Translations under genes and position numbers: made by a program | In this document: positions 1 to 8,440 of the stretch, in pieces | Layout: the number at the start of each line of letters is the position of its first letter | Position numbering within the stretch: position 1 is the first letter of the stretch | The notes under the pieces: generated by a model | What the model was told of the DNA's origin: nothing | Databases searched by the model: none | Seen by the model: the letters and a program-made list of their open reading frames with translations, nothing else | Assembly (NCBI RefSeq): GCF_000688295.1 | Contig: NZ_JHZF01000013.1 | Coordinates: 744,001 to 808,000 of the forward strand | Length of the DNA stretch: 64,000 bases | Reading direction: 5' to 3' | Origin: Pseudooceanicola nanhaiensis DSM 18065 | Lineage (GTDB): Bacteria > Pseudomonadota > Alphaproteobacteria > Rhodobacterales > Rhodobacteraceae

Positions 1-446
1 AGCCAGCATTTCAGCGAGACGGCGGCACCGGCGAAGCCCGCCCAGTAGCCGAAGGCGGCGACGCGGCGGCCGGACTCGTCCAGCAGGTATTCCAGGTCGT
101 AGAGCGTGCCGCCCCCCGCCGCGAAGCGATCGAGCAGGATCCGTCCGGCCGGCTGGCCCTTGAAGGCATGGCCGAACATGATGTGCCGATGGACCAGCGG
201 CGTGCCGTCCTCGGGCAGCTCCTTCAGGCCGAAGATGATGGCGTCGCGGGGGGCGTCGGGCCAGCTGCCCTCGGGCGCGATCCGGGCGCCGGCGGCGCGG
301 TAGCCGTCGAGCGGGATGATCCGGCTGCGGCTCTCTTCGACCGTCAGCGTGAATCCCTTGTCGATCAGGGCTTTCGCGCCCTCGGGCGTCAGCCCGGCGC
401 GGTCTTCGTTGGGGCGCTGTTCGGCGCGCAGCCAGATATGCGTCAT
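1..446 (-). CDS. Saccharopine dehydrogenase-like protein (N-terminal part, cut by window edge)
   Basis: The reverse strand reads from an ATG at 446 without a stop to the window start, giving the first 148 residues. The opening, with MTHIWLRAEQR, then RAGLTPEGAKAL, and later GYWAGFAGAA, resembles the N-terminal domain of NAD-dependent saccharopine dehydrogenase (lysine-forming) and the related alanine dehydrogenase/transhydrogenase fold. Such enzymes interconvert saccharopine with lysine plus 2-oxoglutarate in the cytoplasm. The NAD-binding half lies outside the window, so the exact substrate cannot be judged. The gene is divergent from the PRC-barrel gene, with about 110 bases between them. 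Confidence 0.8.
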   Translation of the reverse strand, partial: MTHIWLRAEQRPNEDRAGLTPEGAKALIDKGFTLTVEESRSRIIPLDGYRAAGARIAPEGSWPDAPRDAIIFGLKELPEDGTPLVHRHIMFGHAFKGQPAGRILLDRFAAGGGTLYDLEYLLDESGRRVAAFGYWAGFAGAAVSLKCW

Positions 447-558
447 CGGCGGTTCCTTTCGGCCCGAACGCCTATGGCATAGCGCCGCCGTGCGCAATCG
501 GGGAGAGGAACGGGCGGCCCGGTCGGCGCGTTGGACAGGCCCAACCATGGAGACCAAG

Positions 559-915
559 ATGAAGACAACGCTTTGCACCACCGCCCTCGCCCTCCTGCTC
601 GCCACGCCGCTGGCGGCACAGAATGCGGAAACCGGCGACGCCGGGCCGGTGACCAGCCGCGACGCGACCTACCTCAAGAGCATCGAGGACATCGACGTGG
701 TCTCGGCCGACGGCGACAAGATCGGCGAAGTCGAGGAGATCCTCGTCGATGCCGACGGCAATCCCGCCGCCTTCCTGATCGAGTTCGGCGGCTGGTTCGA
801 TCTGGGCGACGACGACGTCGCGGTGCCGCTCGAGGCGCTGACCTACGATGGGAAGAACTACGTCTCGAAGATGACCGAGGAGCAGCTGCAGAATCTTCAA
901 CCGTGGGATGAGTAA
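559..915 (+). CDS. Exported PRC-barrel domain protein
   Basis: A 118-residue protein. Residues 1 to about 21 form a signal peptide (MKTT, hydrophobic core, then LAAQ), so the mature protein is probably periplasmic. The rest (YLKSIEDIDVVSADGDKIGEV.., VPLEAL) is a single PRC-barrel domain, a small beta-barrel found in RimM and in photosynthetic reaction centre subunit H. The ATG at 559 is preferred because GGAG at 549-552 sits six bases upstream; an in-frame ATG at 547 lacks this. Its specific role is unknown; exported PRC-barrel proteins are common in Rhodobacterales. It appears monocistronic. Confidence 0.85.
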   Translation: MKTTLCTTALALLLATPLAAQNAETGDAGPVTSRDATYLKSIEDIDVVSADGDKIGEVEEILVDADGNPAAFLIEFGGWFDLGDDDVAVPLEALTYDGKNYVSKMTEEQLQNLQPWDE

Positions 916-1007
916 GAACCCGCTCAGCGGGGCGGCTGGGGGGTCTGTGGATTTGACCCGCCAGCGCCGTTGACGTCTACTCGCCGCGGGGGGGCGAGGA
1001 GGCTCCT

Positions 1008-2225
1008 ATGATGATTCAAATACGGCCCGACAGATTCCTTCAGGACCTGCACACCCTGCGCCAGTTCGGTGCCGCCGGCGTCGGAAAGGGCGTGGTGCGT
1101 CCGGCCTATTCCGACCCCGATATCGCCGCCCGTGAATGGCTGGCCGAGCGTTACGCGGACGCCGGCCTCAAGACCCGGTTCGACCCCGTGGGCTCTGTCT
1201 GGGGTCTGGCCAAGGGCCAGTCCCTTCTGATCGGGTCGCATTCGGACAGCCAGCCCGAGGGCGGCTGGCTGGACGGTGCGCTCGGCGTCGTCTGCGGTCT
1301 CGAGATCGCCCGCGCCGCGATGGAGGCGGGCGGCCCCGCGGTCTCGGCCGTGTCCTTCCAGGACGAGGAAGGGCGCTTCGGCGTCACCACCGGCAGCCGC
1401 GTCTGGTCGGGCGCGACCGACCTGAAATCGGCGGACCGGCTGACCGACACCCAGGGCCTGAGCTTCGCGGACGCCCGCGCGCGGATGCGGCACCTCGCCG
1501 GGGATTTCGTCGATTACAAGCGGTTCACCGGGTTCCTCGAGGCGCATATCGAGCAGGGCCCGTGGCTCTACGAAGCCGGCGAGGCTGTCGGCGTGGTCAC
1601 CGACATCGTCGGGATCCGCGACATGCGCATCACCTTCGAGGGCGAACAGAACCACGCGGGCACCACCCCGATGCACCGCCGCCGCGATCCGCTGCAGGCG
1701 ATGGCCCGGTTCCAGGTCCTGATCGCCGAACGCTTCCGCAATGTCGTGACGCCGCAGACGGTCTGGACCACGGGCCATGTCGACGTCCACCCCGGCGCCC
1801 ATTCCATCGTCCCGGGCCGCTGCACCTTCTCGATGCAATGGCGCGACGGAGAGACCGAGCGGCTGAAGAAGATGGAGGAGATCATCCGCGACACCGCCGG
1901 CGAAGTGGCCGAGGACGGCGGCTTCAGCGTCTCGACCTCGGACCTGGTCGGGATTGAACCGGTTCCCATGGACGCGCGGATGCAGGCCGCCCTCGGCGAC
2001 GCGGCCGAGGACGTCGCCCCGGGCCGCTGGCGCCGGATGCAGTCGGGAGCCCTGCACGACGCGGCCAGCGTCGCCCGCCTGATGCCGGTCGCGATGCTCT
2101 TCGTGCCGTCGATCAACGGGATCAGCCACGCCTTCGCCGAGGACACCCGCGAAGAGGACCTCGTCACCGGACTGCAGGTGATGGCCCAGGCCGTGGAACG
2201 GATGTCGGTCGCGCTGGCGGCGTGA
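1008..2225 (+). CDS. Zn-dependent M20-family amidohydrolase (N-carbamoyl amino acid hydrolase / allantoate amidohydrolase type)
   Basis: A 405-residue protein of the length expected for the hydantoinase/carbamoylase family. Metal-ligand motifs are visible: GSHSDSQ with H78, WLDGALG with D89, QDEEG near residue 120, and EAHIEQGP further on. The segment [11 protein letters not shown] belongs to the dimerisation/lid region typical of the family. These enzymes hydrolyse carbamoyl or amidino groups of N-carbamoyl-amino acids, beta-ureidopropionate or allantoate in the cytoplasm. No adjacent pyrimidine- or purine-catabolic gene helps choose a substrate. A GAGG stretch lies just before the ATG at 1008; 1011 is an alternative start. 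The gene converges on the response regulator. Confidence 0.85.
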   Translation: MMIQIRPDRFLQDLHTLRQFGAAGVGKGVVRPAYSDPDIAAREWLAERYADAGLKTRFDPVGSVWGLAKGQSLLIGSHSDSQPEGGWLDGALGVVCGLEIARAAMEAGGPAVSAVSFQDEEGRFGVTTGSRVWSGATDLKSADRLTDTQGLSFADARARMRHLAGDFVDYKRFTGFLEAHIEQGPWLYEAGEAVGVVTDIVGIRDMRITFEGEQNHAGTTPMHRRRDPLQAMARFQVLIAERFRNVVTPQTVWTTGHVDVHPGAHSIVPGRCTFSMQWRDGETERLKKMEEIIRDTAGEVAEDGGFSVSTSDLVGIEPVPMDARMQAALGDAAEDVAPGRWRRMQSGALHDAASVARLMPVAMLFVPSINGISHAFAEDTREEDLVTGLQVMAQAVERMSVALAA

Positions 2226-2248
2226 GGGGGGCATTGCGGCTGCGGCCG

Positions 2249-2950
2249 CTACCCCCACTCGACATCCCCCAGGAAGATGTACCCCGCCCCGTAGATCGTC
2301 TTGATCAGGCGGGGGTTCTTCGGATCCTCGCGCAGCTTCTGGCGCAGGCGCGAGATCCGGACGTCCATCGCACGGTCAAAGCTCTCGCCCGCGGCGCCGC
2401 CGAGGCTCTCCTGCATGGCGGCGCGGGAGATCAGGCGTTTGGGCCGCTCGAGGAACAGCCGCAGCACCTCGCCCTCGGCATGGGAGAAGGGGGTCTCGGC
2501 CCCGGTTTCGTCCTCCAGCGCGAAGCGGTCGAAATGGGCGGTCCAGCCGGCGAAGCGGGCCGTCGTGCCCGCCGCGGCGGCGGGGCGGTCGCGCAGGCGG
2601 GCGCGCACGCGGGCCACCACCTCGGCCGGGTCGAAGGGCTTGATGATGTAATCGTCCGCCCCGAGTTCCAGCCCCGTCACCCGGTCCTGCACCTGCGCAC
2701 GGCCCGAGACGATGATCACCGTCGCCCCCTGCTCCAGCGCCAGCCGGTGGACAAGCGTCAGCCCGTCCCGGTCCGGCAGCGACAGATCCACCAGGCACAG
2801 GTCCGGCGTGTGCGACTTCAGCGCCGCCTCGAATTCGGTCGCGCGGCCGAAACCCATGGTGCGGAACCCGGCCTCCTCCAGCGCGGCGGAGAGCATCTGC
2901 CGGATCTCGGGCTCGTCGTCGAGGATCGTGACAAGGGGGGCGCGGCTCAT
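2249..2950 (-). CDS. OmpR/PhoB-type response regulator
   Basis: A 233-residue protein. Residues 1 to about 120 are a receiver domain with the acidic pair D11-D12, phospho-acceptor D55 (LVDLSLPD) and the KPFDP lysine motif. Residues about 130-233 are a winged-helix transcriptional regulator C-terminal domain (SHAEGEVLRLFLERP, RLRQKLREDPKNP, IKTIYGAGYIF). It should be a DNA-binding regulator controlled by the adjacent kinase. Its ATG overlaps the kinase stop codon (ATGA at 2947-2950), so the two are translationally coupled. Target genes cannot be read from the sequence. Confidence 0.92.
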   Translation of the reverse strand: MSRAPLVTILDDEPEIRQMLSAALEEAGFRTMGFGRATEFEAALKSHTPDLCLVDLSLPDRDGLTLVHRLALEQGATVIIVSGRAQVQDRVTGLELGADDYIIKPFDPAEVVARVRARLRDRPAAAAGTTARFAGWTAHFDRFALEDETGAETPFSHAEGEVLRLFLERPKRLISRAAMQESLGGAAGESFDRAMDVRISRLRQKLREDPKNPRLIKTIYGAGYIFLGDVEWG

Positions 2951-4848
2951 GCGGCCTCCTCCCCGCGCAGGAAGGCGGCGAGGGCCTTTGCGCCGAAGGG
3001 TTTGCGCAGCACCGGCACCCGGGCGCGGGCGGCGGCATGGAGCGGGTGGTCGGGTCTCAGCGAGGTCATCAGGTAGCAGGGCGGCGCGCCCTGCGGCAGC
3101 CGGTCCAGCAGGTCGAGCCCGGTGTCGGCGCCCTCCAGCGTGATGTCCGACAGGATCAGGCAGATCCCGGGCACGGCGGCGGCGAGCGTGGCGGCCTCTT
3201 CCGCCGTCGTCGCCTCGATCACCGAATGGCCGGTGTCGCGCAGCATGTCGCGGATCGAGCGGCGCAGGTCGACGCTGTCCTCGACCAGCAGGACAAGGCC
3301 CGGATCCACCGGCCGCGGCGCCTCCCGCCACGGCAGGCGCAGCGACACGCGCGCGCCGCCGCCCGGCAGGTTCCCGGCACGGACCTGTCCGCCGGCCAGC
3401 TTGGTGGCGTTGTAGACCATGGCGAGCCCCAGCCCGGAGCCTTCGCCGCCCTTGGTGGTGAAGAAGGGATCGAAGGCCTTCGCCAGCGCGGCCTCGGAAA
3501 AGCCGGGCCCGGTGTCCTGCACGGCGAGCTCGAGCCAGGTCTCCTTCACCGCGCGGGCGATCAGGTCGATCCGTCCGCCCGGCCCGCAGGAATCGCGCGC
3601 GTTCAGCACGAGGTTCAGGAGCGAATCCTGCAGCATCCCGCGGTCGATCATCAGCCGTGCCCCCCCGGTGTCGTCGCGGACGTGCAGCCGGGTGCCCTCG
3701 GGCATGGCGGCCTGCGCCAGCGTGGTGAAATCCGACAGGAAGGCGCCCAGGTCGGTCGGCACGGGATCGTGCTCCGGCCCCGAGGTCATGTCGGCGATCC
3801 GGTTCAGCAGGTCGCCGCCGCGCCGCGCCGCCCCCTGCGTGGCCGAGACCAGCTCGGCCGCCTCTCCGGGCAGGTCCATCTTCTCGAGCCGTGCCTGCAT
3901 CCCGAGGATGATCGTCAGCAGGTTCGAGAAATCATGCGCCATGCCCGAGGTCACCTGCGCCGCGATCGCCCGCCGCCGGGTCTGGGCGAGCGCGACGCGG
4001 GTCTGGGTCTCTTCGGTGACGTCCATCGACAGGATGTAGGTCCCGTCCTTGCGATCGGGCGTCAGCGCCACCCGGATCCGGCGGGACGAGGATTCGTCGG
4101 TGAAGGAGAAGGTCGAGGCCCGGCCCTGCAGCGCCGCCTCGAGGTAGGGCAGCACGGCCTGGTGCGCCTGCGCGCCCAGCACGTCGGCGATGTGCAGCCC
4201 GACGATGTTCGACGGCCGCCCCGGCATGATCGTGTTCAGCCGCCGGTTCGAATAGGTGTAGCGCCGGTCGGGGCCGAGATGCGCGATATGGGCGGGCATC
4301 ATCTCGGTGGTCAGCCGGGTCCGCGCCTCCATCTCGGTCAGCTCGCGCTTCGCCTCGGCCAGCGCGGCGTTGGTCGCCTGCAGCTCGCGGTTCGCGGCAG
4401 CGAGCTCCTCGGCCCGGGTCAGCAGCTCGGCATGCAGCTCCTCGGAGCGGGCGCGCAGCAGGTGCTCCTGCGCCTTGATGTCGGTGATGTCGGTATAGAC
4501 CGTGACCCAGCCGCCCTCGGGCAGCGGCGCCCCCTCGACCGAGATCGTCCGCCCGTTCGACCGCCGCCGCTCGATGTAATGCGGCTGGAAGGTCAGCGCC
4601 TGCTCCACCCGCTCGCGCACCGCGGCCTCCTTGTCGGTCAGCTGGCCGTATTCCCCGCGCTCGACCTGGTGGCGGATCGTGTCCTCGAAGGTGGCCCCGG
4701 GGGTGGTGAGATGCGCCGGCAGCCCGAACATCTCGCGGAACCGCGCGTTGCAGAGCACCAGCCGCAGGTCGTCGTCATAGATCGACAGCGCCTGCTGGAT
4801 CAGGTTCAGCCCGGCGAGGGTGAGGGAGGATGGCGCGGATCGGGTCAC
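2947..4848 (-). CDS. Hybrid sensor histidine kinase (PAS-PAS-HisKA-HATPase-REC)
   Basis: From a GTG at 4848 the product has 633 residues. In order: a PAS domain (about 15-125, ending in the VYTDITDIKAQ linker), a coiled-coil stretch rich in E/A/L (about 125-175), a second PAS domain (about 180-285), a HisKA domain with phospho-acceptor H305 in MAHDFSNLL, a HATPase_c domain (LNLVLNARDSC, DTGPGF, GSGLGLAMV) and a C-terminal receiver (LLVEDS, LSDITLEG, LRKPFG). There is no transmembrane segment, so it is a soluble sensor. The GTG is chosen because GGAG lies five bases upstream; an ATG at 4884 has only pyrimidine-rich sequence before it. It is coupled to the response regulator. Confidence 0.88.
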   Translation of the reverse strand: MTRSAPSSLTLAGLNLIQQALSIYDDDLRLVLCNARFREMFGLPAHLTTPGATFEDTIRHQVERGEYGQLTDKEAAVRERVEQALTFQPHYIERRRSNGRTISVEGAPLPEGGWVTVYTDITDIKAQEHLLRARSEELHAELLTRAEELAAANRELQATNAALAEAKRELTEMEARTRLTTEMMPAHIAHLGPDRRYTYSNRRLNTIMPGRPSNIVGLHIADVLGAQAHQAVLPYLEAALQGRASTFSFTDESSSRRIRVALTPDRKDGTYILSMDVTEETQTRVALAQTRRRAIAAQVTSGMAHDFSNLLTIILGMQARLEKMDLPGEAAELVSATQGAARRGGDLLNRIADMTSGPEHDPVPTDLGAFLSDFTTLAQAAMPEGTRLHVRDDTGGARLMIDRGMLQDSLLNLVLNARDSCGPGGRIDLIARAVKETWLELAVQDTGPGFSEAALAKAFDPFFTTKGGEGSGLGLAMVYNATKLAGGQVRAGNLPGGGARVSLRLPWREAPRPVDPGLVLLVEDSVDLRRSIRDMLRDTGHSVIEATTAEEAATLAAAVPGICLILSDITLEGADTGLDLLDRLPQGAPPCYLMTSLRPDHPLHAAARARVPVLRKPFGAKALAAFLRGEEAA

Positions 4849-5312
4849 GGGGGCTCCGGGAGGCTGGTTGAGACTGGCTAGCATCCGGGAGGGGGAGGTG
4901 GGAAGGGTTTGGGGGGGGGGGGGACGGGAGCGGACCTTCACATCATGCGCCTCGGATGGGCACGCGTCGCCCATTGCAGTCACTCATCTCATCTCAAGCG
5001 CCAGACACGGGACCTACGGCCTCGCGTGGACTGAAGAGCCAAGAGGAGTCAGCGCAGTGAGCGAAAGACCCGCCAAAAGAGCACGAACAGTGAAACCGAT
5101 GCGGTGACGAGGCCGACGAGACACAGCGCCACAAAAAGGTACTCCACCGTCCCGGAACAATAAGGGTTAGTGGAGATGAGCCTTGGTGCAAGCTTGCGAC
5201 GGCAATGCTTACTTCCAATCTAGAGCAAGGATCGCGCTATCAACCTACTAAGCTTCAACTGAAGAGCGAAACGCCTTAGGCTTAGCCAAGTTAACTCTGG
5301 AGTGATTCTGAA
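4849..5312. other. Intergenic region, start of an AT-richer patch
   Basis: This stretch separates the kinase from the HEPN-like gene. It holds a run of 13 consecutive G residues at 4911-4923, in the 5' region of the kinase gene. From about 5130 the base composition becomes clearly more AT-rich than the rest of the window and stays so to about 6125. A possible 32-residue reverse-strand reading frame (5049-5147) is listed separately. No tRNA, integrase or obvious attachment repeat was seen. Confidence 0.6.
5049..5147 (-). CDS. Possible 32-residue single-pass membrane microprotein
   Basis: A GTG at 5147 opens a frame of 32 codons ending in TGA. The translation begins VEYLFVALCLVGLV, continues hydrophobic, and ends in a basic tail (WRVFRSLR), which is what a one-helix membrane microprotein looks like. 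Support is weak: the start is GTG with only CGGGA as a possible ribosome binding site, and the frame stays open further upstream. It lies in the gap beside the low-GC HEPN gene and points the other way. It could equally be a remnant of a longer gene. Confidence 0.28.
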   Translation of the reverse strand: MEYLFVALCLVGLVTASVSLFVLFWRVFRSLR

Positions 5313-6125
5313 ATGTCAGAAAAGTTCGAAAAGTTCTCCAAGGCGCTAGATAAATTAATTAAGGACGGAGATATGCTGCATATGGCAATGCAGCTTGACT
5401 GTTTTGGAGAGGCCTTCGTCGAGCGCGTGAGAGAGCAACTTGGCGACGACAAAGTCGAAGCCTACCTGGAGAAACTTCCCGAATTTAAGGATACATATCA
5501 GGCTTGGTACTCCGAGGCGCAGTCCGTTGTTAAGCAAGTCCTTCCTGATCGGCTTTCAGACTTTCAGTCCTACTATGAGTATCCAAGGGTCAGAAAGGAA
5601 ATTACGTTCCAAAATTATATGATTCGAGATTACTTGCAGGGGCTCCGTATCACGCGAGGCTACGAGCAGAAAGTAATTGCGGAAGCTCGCCACGCAATTC
5701 CTGAATTTGTTCAGCAGTTGAATATCTTGAAGGCTGCTCGGGACAAGCTGGAAAGCGCCTTGATCGACCTAACTGCTATAATGCAGGCGGACCTATTCGA
5801 CTCAGAGGTTTCTAGCGCCCGCGCATTGGCAAAGGCTGGCTATCTCAGGGCCGCTGGTGCCATTTGTGGAGTCGTGATCGAGAAGCACTTGCAGCAAGTT
5901 TGCGATGCACACGGCGTCTCTATCAGAAAGAAGAACCCAGGGATTTCTGATTTCAATCAAGCCTTGAAGGACAAAGATGCGGTCTCAGTTCCTCAGTGGA
6001 GGTTCATTCAACACTTGGCCGATATTCGAAATTTATGCGACCATGCGAAAGGCAAAGAGCCCACAAAGGATGAGATTGAAGATTTACTTTCGGGAACTGA
6101 AAAAGTTCTCAAAACTGTCTTCTGA
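5313..6125 (+). CDS. HEPN-like protein on a low-GC patch (possible defence or toxin RNase)
   Basis: A 270-residue, mostly helical, soluble protein without a signal peptide. The C-terminal part (about 165-262) contains AGAICGVVIEKHLQQVCDAHG and then IRNLCDHAKG. R239-N240-x3-H244 fits the R-[polar]-x3-5-H motif of HEPN nucleases. The N-terminal half has no motif I recognise. GGAG sits 10 bases before the ATG. Its codon use and AT content differ sharply from all neighbours (AAA, AAT, ATA, TTA codons are frequent), pointing to recent transfer. HEPN proteins act as RNases in abortive infection, toxin-antitoxin and other conflict systems; no partner nucleotidyltransferase or antitoxin gene lies beside it. 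Whether it is an active RNase is inference. Confidence 0.6.
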   Translation: MSEKFEKFSKALDKLIKDGDMLHMAMQLDCFGEAFVERVREQLGDDKVEAYLEKLPEFKDTYQAWYSEAQSVVKQVLPDRLSDFQSYYEYPRVRKEITFQNYMIRDYLQGLRITRGYEQKVIAEARHAIPEFVQQLNILKAARDKLESALIDLTAIMQADLFDSEVSSARALAKAGYLRAAGAICGVVIEKHLQQVCDAHGVSIRKKNPGISDFNQALKDKDAVSVPQWRFIQHLADIRNLCDHAKGKEPTKDEIEDLLSGTEKVLKTVF

Positions 6126-6399
6126 ATTACGGCCGTGCCGACATAGTCACATGTCTGCTAGCGTGTCGAGGCAAGGGTGCGTTCGCAGCCGCAGCGAACT
6201 GCAGCCCCCGCCCTAAACCACCGCGGGACTGTCGGCCGTAAGCCTGTCGCCCGCCCACCCCCTCGCAACAATTCGTTAGATTCCCGACACGATCGCGCAA
6301 AACTTCCCCGGGACAAGTGATCTGCGGGCCGGGTAGGCTCGCGAGGAATCGCCGGTACAGGCGAGCGCCCCTGGGGAGAGGGGCAAGGGAGGAGAGAAC
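6126..6399. other. Intergenic region between the HEPN gene and the ligase/ABC cluster
   Basis: No gene is supported here. A nine-base inverted repeat, TTACGGCCG at 6127-6135 and its reverse complement at 6233-6241, brackets the first 115 bases; since its CGGCCG core is itself palindromic, this could be chance. Base composition returns to high GC across this interval, so the right border of the transferred patch probably lies here. GGGAGGAGAG immediately precedes the ligase start. Confidence 0.4.
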
Positions 6400-8376
6400 T
6401 TGGCACCTACGTCTGGCGACGGGGGCGCTTGCGCGTCCATTCCGGCCCTGCTCGACCGCAACGCGACCCGGTTCGGGTCGCGCCCCGCCTATCGCGAGAA
6501 GGAATTCGGGATCTGGCAGACCTGGTCCTGGGCCGAGGCGAAGGAGGAGATCGAGGCCTTCGCGCTCGGGCTGCTCGGGCTGGGGGTCGAGAAGGGTGAT
6601 TTCATCGCGATCATCGGCTCGAACCGGCCGCATCTCTACTGGGTGTTCCCGGCGGCGCAGATGATCGGGGCGATCCCGGTGCCGGTCTACCAGGACAGCG
6701 CGGCCGAGGAGATGGCCTATGTGCTCGACCATTGCGGCGCGCGCTTCGTGGTGGCCGAGGACCAGGAGCAGGTCGACAAGGTGATCGAGGTGCAGGACCG
6801 GCTGCACCAGTTCGAGCACATGGTCTATCTCGATCCGCGGGGGATGCGGAAATACGACCACGGCAAGCTGCACGAATACGCGAAGGTGCAGGAGGAGGGC
6901 CGCGCCGCGAGGGCCGGGCGGCAGGCGGAGCTCGACGCGCGCAAGGCCGCGATCCGGTGGGAGGACGTCTGCGTGATGCTCTACACCTCCGGCACGACGG
7001 GCAAGCCCAAGGGGGTGGTGCTGTCGAACCGGAACGTGATCGAGACCTCGAGGAATTCCTGCGATTTCGACAAGCTGGGGCCGGGCGAGGACGTGGTGGC
7101 CTACCTGCCGATGGCCTGGGTGGGGGATTTCATCTTCTCGATCGGGCAGGCGGCCTGGTCGGGCTTCTGCGTGAACTGCCCGGAGAGCGAGGAGACCCTG
7201 CTCACCGACCTGCGCGAGATCGGGCCGACGTATTTCTTCGGCCCGCCGCGGGTGTTCGAGAGCCAGCTCACGCAGGTGATGATCCGGATGGAGGATGCGG
7301 GGCGGCTGAAGAAGTGGCTGTTCCACCGCTACATGGCCCATGCGCGCAAGGTGGGGGGGCGGATCCTCGACGGGAAACCCGTGGGCGCGTGGGACCGGTT
7401 CCAGTACTGGCTGGGCGACCTGCTGGTCTATGCGCCGCTGAAGAACACGCTGGGGCTGAGCCGGGTGCGCGTGGGCTACACCGCCGGCGAGGCGATCGGG
7501 CCCGAGATCTTCGACTTCTACCGCTCGCTCCGGATCAACCTGAAGCAGCTCTACGGCCAGACCGAGGCGTCGGTCTTCATCACCCAGCAGCCGGATGGCG
7601 AGGTGCGGTCCGACACGGTGGGCGTCGCCTCGCCGGGGGTGGAGCTGAAGATCGGCGAGACCGGGGAGGTCTATTACCGCTCGCCGGGCGTCTTCGAGTA
7701 TTACTACAAGAACGAGGAGAGCACGGCCTCGACCAAGGATCCCGAGGGCTGGGTCGCGACGGGCGACGCGGGCTTCATCGAGGAAGAGACGGGCCACCTC
7801 AGGATCATCGACCGGGCGAAGGACGTCGGCAAGATGGCCGACGGGACGCTCTTCGCGCCGAAATACGTCGAGAACAAGCTGAAGTTCTATCCGAACATCC
7901 TGGAAGCGGTCGTCTTCGGCAACGGGCGGAGCGAATGCACGGCCTTCATCAACATCGACCTGAACGCGGTCGGCAACTGGGCCGAGCGGAACAACATCGC
8001 CTATTCGTCCTACCAGGAGCTTGCCGGCCATCCGAAGGTGATGGAGACGGTGCAGTCCCACGTCGAGGAGGTGAACGCGAGCCTTGCCGAGGACGAGATG
8101 CTCTCGGGCTGCCAGGTCCATCGCTTCGTCATCCTGCACAAGGAGCTCGATGCGGACGACGGCGAGATCACCCGGACCCGCAAGGTCCGGCGCAGGACGG
8201 TCGAGGAGAAGTACCACGACATCATCGCCGCGCTCTACGACGGGTCGGACAAGGTCTCGACCCGGACCGAGGTGACCTACGAGGACGGGCGCAAGGGCTA
8301 CATCTCGGCCACGCTCGAGATCCGCGACGCGAAAACGGTGCCGGTGGCGGCGCCCAAGCCGGTGGCGGCGGAATGA
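6400..8376 (+). CDS. Long-chain-type AMP-dependent acyl-CoA synthetase
   Basis: A 658-residue adenylate-forming ligase. The P-loop YTSGTTGKPKG is near residue 195, followed by YLPMAWVGD, the adenine-binding LYGQTEAS near 388, ATGDAG, and a C-terminal lid domain with RAKDVGKMADG. These enzymes activate a carboxylic acid with ATP and CoA in the cytoplasm. It is the first gene of a run that includes a complete Liv-type ABC importer, so its acid substrate is probably what the importer brings in (inference). It starts with TTG, chosen because GGAGGAGAG lies just upstream and because the protein lacks another suitable start. The exact chain length or aromatic nature of the substrate cannot be told from sequence. 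Confidence 0.88.
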   Translation: MAPTSGDGGACASIPALLDRNATRFGSRPAYREKEFGIWQTWSWAEAKEEIEAFALGLLGLGVEKGDFIAIIGSNRPHLYWVFPAAQMIGAIPVPVYQDSAAEEMAYVLDHCGARFVVAEDQEQVDKVIEVQDRLHQFEHMVYLDPRGMRKYDHGKLHEYAKVQEEGRAARAGRQAELDARKAAIRWEDVCVMLYTSGTTGKPKGVVLSNRNVIETSRNSCDFDKLGPGEDVVAYLPMAWVGDFIFSIGQAAWSGFCVNCPESEETLLTDLREIGPTYFFGPPRVFESQLTQVMIRMEDAGRLKKWLFHRYMAHARKVGGRILDGKPVGAWDRFQYWLGDLLVYAPLKNTLGLSRVRVGYTAGEAIGPEIFDFYRSLRINLKQLYGQTEASVFITQQPDGEVRSDTVGVASPGVELKIGETGEVYYRSPGVFEYYYKNEESTASTKDPEGWVATGDAGFIEEETGHLRIIDRAKDVGKMADGTLFAPKYVENKLKFYPNILEAVVFGNGRSECTAFINIDLNAVGNWAERNNIAYSSYQELAGHPKVMETVQSHVEEVNASLAEDEMLSGCQVHRFVILHKELDADDGEITRTRKVRRRTVEEKYHDIIAALYDGSDKVSTRTEVTYEDGRKGYISATLEIRDAKTVPVAAPKPVAAE

Positions 8377-8440
8377 CGGTGCGGCGCGCGACTGCGTCGA
8401 CGCCCCGCCCGCCATCCCGCCGGACGAGGGAGGAAACGTG

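Noticed and set aside
4994-5218. A reverse-strand frame of 74 codons in the gap before the HEPN gene
   Set aside because: Serine- and cysteine-rich translation without pattern; a different frame of the same stretch gives the more credible membrane helix.
6127-6241. Inverted repeat TTACGGCCG as ends of a mobile element
   Set aside because: Only nine bases with a self-palindromic core, no transposase and no target duplication; chance is as likely.
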